Assembly: GCA_038843015.1 (NCBI GenBank) | Contig: JAWBSH010000010.1 | Span: 1 to 45,208 of the forward strand | Direction of reading: 5' to 3' | Source of the DNA: Zestosphaera sp. | Lineage (GTDB): Archaea; Thermoproteota; Thermoprotei_A; Sulfolobales; NBVN01 | DNA length: 45,208 nt | Part shown: positions 41,507 through 45,208 of the stretch, piece by piece | How positions within the stretch are numbered: position 1 is the stretch's first letter | Layout: each line of letters starts with the position of its first letter | Notes under the pieces: model-generated | Databases searched by the model: none | The model's input: only the letters and a program-made list of their open reading frames with translations | Told to the model about the DNA's origin: nothing | Position numbers and translations under genes: made by a program

Positions 41507-41896
41507 TTACTGCTCACGAGTCCTTAAGTTTACGTAGGGGTTGTAATCTAGTGTTTGTGTTACTTCGTTTAACCAGTTTAAGACCCATAGTGAGGAAGGC
41601 TTTAAAACTTCGGGGAGTCCCGTGCTACGCCCCAACATAGACTTAATATGGTGCTTAACCGCCGCAACTGCTGCGGCAACTTCCTGAGTAGTTAGTGCTT
41701 CTCTCTCTTCTGGTCCCTCTCTATCAGTTAACACTTCCCTGACTCCTGGCGTCGGGGCGGGCGCAGGAGCCTTTGCTCTCTTCTCTATAACTAACCACCT
41801 ATAGAAGTAAAGTATGATGACTACTATAGCGAGGATTAAGAAAGCATTTAGTAGTCCCAGAATCGCAGGCAGTAATCCCTCACTTAATGAAGTCAG
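41507..41896 (-). CDS. OadG-like gamma subunit of a sodium-pumping decarboxylase, probable CTG start
   Basis: 129 residues. N-terminal transmembrane helix ('AILGLLNAFLILAIVVIILYFY'), a Lys/Ala/Pro linker ('EKRAKAPAPAPTPGVRE'), then 'LTTQEVAAAVAAVKHHI' and 'SSLWVLNWLNEV', the build of OadG/MmdD subunits, which anchor biotin-dependent decarboxylases. The first ordinary start in frame is GTG 41734, which would delete the whole membrane helix. CTG 41896 lies 7 nt behind a perfect AGGTGAT (41908-41902) and directly behind in-frame TAG TAA stops, so it is the only sensible start. The alpha and beta subunits are not in the window. Confidence 0.75.
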   Translation of the reverse strand: MTSLSEGLLPAILGLLNAFLILAIVVIILYFYRWLVIEKRAKAPAPAPTPGVREVLTDREGPEEREALTTQEVAAAVAAVKHHIKSMLGRSTGLPEVLKPSSLWVLNWLNEVTQTLDYNPYVNLRTREQ

Positions 41897-41980
41897 TTAC
41901 TATCACCTAATTAAACTCAACACATTAACTAATAAAAATCTTAGGATCTTCTTGGTTTCCGAAACACTCAAAGTTCTTGT

Positions 41981-42631
41981 TTAGGAACCTACTACCCTGT
42001 ACTTGATTTCCCTGTAGAACGAGCTCCTCGCCAGCTTATTCTCATCTACCACTATCATGTGTATGTATGTCGCTACAGCTAAAATAACGTAAGTTTGAGT
42101 CATCACAAGTACAGTCAGGGGAGATAGCAAGTATCCTGCAGGATACACCGCAGAGACCTTGGAAGCGCCTAAGTATAGAACCCCTGCTGAAGTCACTTGA
42201 TTTAAATTTATGCTTAGCTGTGTCACGACCGCTGATAATACCTTAATAATGAGTGCTAAGAAGAGTCCTGAGAAAGCCAGTATTGAGAGAGCCCCACTAA
42301 ACAACCACCTGACACCCACGTTGAAGTTTCTACCACTAAAGAATAAGTAGAGTGTTAACGCCCCCGCGAATATCAGGTACGTGCTCAACATGAGTACTAG
42401 TAAAGACAAGAAGCTCACGCTGAAGAGTGAGTCACACCTAACTGGAGTGCCGTAAAACATTAGCTCATGATGTGTTAAGGCGACATACCCCTCAATAACA
42501 CCCTCAACCACGTAGACTGGGGTTATAGCTAAGTAGATCGTGAAGAGTCCTAAAAAGACGGAGTAAGCAGAAGCTAAGACAACGAGCTTACGTAACCTCT
42601 TAACTAAAATCAATTCTTCTCTGCTCAACAA
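41981..42631 (-). CDS. Four-helix membrane protein of the surface cluster
   Basis: About 216 residues: transmembrane segments near residues 15-35, 70-95, 105-130 and 175-200, with outer loops containing 'PVYVVEGVIEGYVALTHHELMFYG' and 'NLNQVTSAGVLYLG'. No family recognised. It overlaps the end of the signal peptidase gene by about 30 nt and shares its direction, so the two are probably coupled. TTG 42631 follows AGGTG with 6 nt spacing; GTG 42640 overlaps that site. Likely a partner in export or assembly of the surface protein. Confidence 0.55.
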   Translation of the reverse strand: MLSREELILVKRLRKLVVLASAYSVFLGLFTIYLAITPVYVVEGVIEGYVALTHHELMFYGTPVRCDSLFSVSFLSLLVLMLSTYLIFAGALTLYLFFSGRNFNVGVRWLFSGALSILAFSGLFLALIIKVLSAVVTQLSINLNQVTSAGVLYLGASKVSAVYPAGYLLSPLTVLVMTQTYVILAVATYIHMIVVDENKLARSSFYREIKYRVVGS

Positions 42632-43721
42632 CTTCCTCACCTAGGAGCACGTACTTGATCATCACGTAAGCGTATTCCCCCCTACTATCCACGAGTAGCG
42701 TGTGCGTGTTTTTAGGACCTATTACGAAACTCTGGAGCTCCTCTACTTGAATCACTTTATGAATTCTTGCTTTCTCGTCATAACTCATGTAAGTTACTTT
42801 AGCGTAAGTGATGTTGATTGGTACGTAATTGGGGTTACTCAATACTAGAGAACTCCCATTGACTGAGACTCTCAGCTTACTCCAAGATATGTGTAGCGGG
42901 TAGCTACCTATCAAGAAACCCTTATCTAGTGTTAAGTTAACTAGAGTCTCGAAGCTGGTTACCCCGACTTCGTAAGCCCTCACGTAAGTCTCGGGAGGCA
43001 CTATAACCACAACACTGTCTGAGGACAGCACGTACGCTCTACACTCAATCAATTGATTAATTACCTTGATCAAGCATCCAGAGACGTTAACTATATTCAG
43101 GTGTTGAGGACTGTATCTCACTAGTATTAGTGACCCTGGATCAAGTATCTCAACACTCCTCAAACTTATAGATGGCTTGACAATTACCGTTTCTGTCGTG
43201 AAGTGATATATAGGCACTAGAGCTATTAGAGCCAAGTTAATCACCATAAAGGCTGAGAAAACTATTAGTTCTACGTCCCCGAAATCTCTCATGAGCGCTA
43301 GTATCTTCTCTTTCTCTCTAATAAGGTATAGACCCACGAACACTAGACATATAGACAGCCAGGCAATAGAGGGTACTACTAAGACTACCTTATACCTAAC
43401 ATAAGACTCAGGTATTGGAGGATCTTCAGAAGGGTTGTTATCACCTTTAGTTACTACGTAGTATCCTCTAAACTCAACTACTCTATGAACAGTGCAGTGA
43501 GTAAGGCTACTACACCAGACTACTATGTCGCCCAAGCCGTAACTAGCTATGTCTTTATGAAGACTCACGAGCAGGTCACCAGGCTTCAGAGAAGGATACA
43601 TCGAGTAACCACTAACTAGTGATAAGCTTACTGGGAAGTAAACAAACCTGCTAAGCAGTATTAAAGCAAACAAAAACAACACGACAATCAAGGTAATAAG
43701 ATGTGTAGAACCGCGACCCAC
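42600..43721 (-). CDS. Signal peptidase I with extra membrane helices and outer domain (SipW-like context)
   Basis: About 373 residues. N-terminal anchor 'LITLIVVLFLFALILL', catalytic serine in 'VSGYSMYPSLKPGDLLV', histidine in 'HCTVHRVVEF' (the Ser-His form of archaeal/ER and SipW-type enzymes), aspartate in 'VTKGDNNPSEDP'. After the catalytic domain come two more membrane helices ('VVPSIAWLSICLVFVGLYLI' and 'ELIVFSAFMVINLALIALVPIY') and about 170 outer residues of beta-rich sequence I cannot assign. The usual archaeal enzyme is only about 160-200 residues. GTG 43721 is 5 nt behind a GGTG site overlapping the LamG gene stop; an open frame continues upstream to 43784 but is unlikely to be used. 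Probably dedicated to the neighbouring surface protein. Confidence 0.8.
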   Translation of the reverse strand: MGRGSTHLITLIVVLFLFALILLSRFVYFPVSLSLVSGYSMYPSLKPGDLLVSLHKDIASYGLGDIVVWCSSLTHCTVHRVVEFRGYYVVTKGDNNPSEDPPIPESYVRYKVVLVVPSIAWLSICLVFVGLYLIREKEKILALMRDFGDVELIVFSAFMVINLALIALVPIYHFTTETVIVKPSISLRSVEILDPGSLILVRYSPQHLNIVNVSGCLIKVINQLIECRAYVLSSDSVVVIVPPETYVRAYEVGVTSFETLVNLTLDKGFLIGSYPLHISWSKLRVSVNGSSLVLSNPNYVPINITYAKVTYMSYDEKARIHKVIQVEELQSFVIGPKNTHTLLVDSRGEYAYVMIKYVLLGEEVVEQRRIDFS

Positions 43722-43723
43722 CC

Positions 43724-45190
43724 TCACACCCCCAGAGTGACTGGATAGTAAACACAGACACTCTTGAGTTGTGGATCGACACAATAAACGAGTTCTAGGT
43801 ATAGTCTTGAGGAGTTATTAGTTGATTCTTTACTAGCCTCAATACTCACCTTAAGACTAGTACTCGAGTCAATCTTAATTAAGCTAGTCTCAACAGGCCC
43901 TGCAGGCGGTGAGGCACCACTAATTAACAGAGAGTCGCTGCTCGTGCCGTTAGAGACTTCTATTACTAGCTCCAGGTCTGGCTGAATTAAGGAGTGCCCA
44001 GGGTATAGGATGATCCCTGCATAATAAGGGGTCGTGTCATCAACTGATACCGCGCTGAGAACAACTGTCTTAGGTAGTTTTAGCTGGTAAGTAGAGAAAA
44101 GTATTTGAATCTCGGCTCGCGTGTCCTCATCATAGAAGGTAGTGATTATCCTGTGAACTACCAACGCATAAGTATCACTCCCTACTATAGAGTCAACGAA
44201 GTTCTTGGCTAGGCATAAGTTGCCGCTAGCGTCGTAAATTCTGAAGACTCCTCCCCAACCCCTACCAACGACTGCGTCACTCAAGACGTTTAGGTTAGTT
44301 GTGCTACCAGATGACGTAGCTTCAGCTACTTTATTGCCTAAGTCATCATATAAACTTAGAGTAAAGCCTTGAGGCGCTCCCTCAACATAGACGTAACGCG
44401 AGTCTGAAACAGAGACTACGAAATCATCGAATACCGCCTGCCCACCATCAACATCCACGCCAACACGAGACGGGATGAAGTATCTGCCACCACTCACACT
44501 AACACTCCCTGAAGCAAGAACACTACCATCGACACTATACACTACCGCCGAGATGTAGTTAGTCGACGTTGCCGCGCTCCTACTGTAGTTAATGTAGAGA
44601 ATAAACCAGCGGTCAGTAGGAGCAGGGAAAGACGTAGCACTCCTATATAGACTTGTCCAACTCCTACCATTATAATACCAGATATCTAGATATCCTGTAT
44701 TGCCAGTCACGTAAACACTTATCTCGTAAAGTCTAGACGAGGTAGTAGGTTGCTGGAGAAGCGAGACCCCCATCCACATCGTAGTACCAGAGTACCTGCG
44801 AACCTTAACAGAAGCACTCAACCACTCATAAGAAGATATTGAGGAATCCCAGTAATAAACTGAGGAGCCGCCTGGACCTCCATTATCATCTACTCCTAAG
44901 AGGCCATTACCCTTATAGCCAGAAGCAATAGCCCAAGAACCACCCAGCCGCCCCCACCCGCTAGGCAGAGACTCGAAATCACTGAAGACTAGTGAAGACC
45001 TCCTAGAACGTATTACGTCAACACAAACAAAGAAATCGTTAAGACCACTAAAAACCACGGGCGGGGACTGAGGATAAAAAACAGCTTGAACAGGGTAAAA
45101 AACATAGACAGACGTATAGCAAACATTAAGGAAACTCAGTAAGAAAATTATAGAGACAAAAAGAACACGTAGACTTAACCAACCATTCAT
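43724..45190 (-). CDS. Secreted LamG-like (jelly-roll) surface protein
   Basis: 488 residues. Signal peptide at residues about 7-26 ('LRVLFVSIIFLLSFLNVCYT'), no C-terminal anchor. Residues about 65-245 look like a concanavalin/LamG-type jelly roll: 'VFSDFESLPSGWGRLGGSWAIASG' at the start, 'SVKVRRYSGTTMWMGVSLL' in the middle, 'VGVDVDGGQAVFDDFVVS' at the end. Then come beta-rich segments ('GFTLSLYDDLGNKVAEATS' and beyond). Rich in Ser, Thr, Tyr and Val, as in extracellular archaeal filament or adhesin proteins. ATG 45190 has AGGGTG with 5 nt spacing. The signal peptidase gene begins 2 nt after its stop, so it is likely the substrate of that enzyme. Confidence 0.7.
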   Translation of the reverse strand: MNGWLSLRVLFVSIIFLLSFLNVCYTSVYVFYPVQAVFYPQSPPVVFSGLNDFFVCVDVIRSRRSSLVFSDFESLPSGWGRLGGSWAIASGYKGNGLLGVDDNGGPGGSSVYYWDSSISSYEWLSASVKVRRYSGTTMWMGVSLLQQPTTSSRLYEISVYVTGNTGYLDIWYYNGRSWTSLYRSATSFPAPTDRWFILYINYSRSAATSTNYISAVVYSVDGSVLASGSVSVSGGRYFIPSRVGVDVDGGQAVFDDFVVSVSDSRYVYVEGAPQGFTLSLYDDLGNKVAEATSSGSTTNLNVLSDAVVGRGWGGVFRIYDASGNLCLAKNFVDSIVGSDTYALVVHRIITTFYDEDTRAEIQILFSTYQLKLPKTVVLSAVSVDDTTPYYAGIILYPGHSLIQPDLELVIEVSNGTSSDSLLISGASPPAGPVETSLIKIDSSTSLKVSIEASKESTNNSSRLYLELVYCVDPQLKSVCVYYPVTLGV

Positions 45191-45208
45191 TACAGCACCC
45201 TAAGCTAA

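Noticed and set aside
1-45208. Mobile elements, CRISPR arrays, prophage or integrated plasmid
   Set aside because: No transposase, integrase, Cas or phage-like genes and no direct-repeat arrays were found; base composition looks even apart from the block at 3190-3280.

Overview
The window looks like chromosome from a hyperthermophilic crenarchaeon (Thermoproteota), most likely of the Desulfurococcales type; I cannot name the species. The reasons are: archaeal two-subunit PheRS, Hel308, adenosylhomocysteinase, Thi4, a ThiD-ThiN fusion, an archaeal MoeA/MoaB pair, promoters with a TATA-like box about 26 nt before the start, leaderless genes, and a very regular ribosome binding site (AGGTG, then 5-9 nt, then ATG/GTG/TTG). 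I saw no tRNA, rRNA, CRISPR array, transposase or integrase.

Layout. 1-6112: a truncated glycosyltransferase, a small winged-helix protein, a predicted nucleotidyltransferase, a conserved archaeal protein of unknown function, a small orphan gene, an AmmeMemoRadiSam-like radical SAM protein and a secreted anchored protein, with two gene-poor stretches (3006-3291 and 4826-5248). 6119-10846: endonuclease III, GlmS, SurE and MoeA. 10881-14225: a four-gene flavin/iron-sulfur dehydrogenase of the sarcosine oxidase / dye-linked proline dehydrogenase type, divergent from an ADP-forming acyl-CoA synthetase alpha subunit (14309), followed by a PHP phosphoesterase and an MJ_1487-type radical SAM protein. 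17811-25720: Hel308, PheRS alpha and beta, MoaB, a SufT-like factor and a flippase-like membrane protein. 25860-28550: an operon of an eroded HMG-CoA-synthase-like protein, a thiolase and a DUF35 zinc-ribbon/OB protein, then a tRNA-binding protein. 28600-34523: pyruvate phosphate dikinase, a GT39-like mannosyltransferase, a C/D box sRNA and adenosylhomocysteinase. 34564-41451: a secreted thioredoxin-like protein and a thiamine-related region (SSF symporter with a small partner, a winged-helix/periplasmic-binding-like regulator, TenA, Thi4, ThiDN). 41507-45190: an OadG-like subunit and a surface cluster of a LamG-like secreted protein, a signal peptidase I with an extra outer domain and a membrane protein.

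The most interesting points are: (1) three genes (6119, 34564, 41896) that seem to start at CTG, one with the only available signal peptide and one with the only transmembrane anchor encoded upstream of the first ordinary start codon; (2) a C/D box sRNA on the minus strand at 33167-33217 with ideal spacing, sharing one TATA element with adenosylhomocysteinase; (3) a probable vitamin B1 transport/regulation unit with an unusual HTH plus substrate-binding-like regulator and a perfect 14-bp palindrome in the divergent promoter; (4) a degenerate HMG-CoA synthase fold in the thiolase-DUF35 operon; (5) a signal peptidase-centred surface cluster at the right edge; (6) recurrent two-way promoters in which a single TATA element lies exactly midway between two starts 52-53 bp apart.
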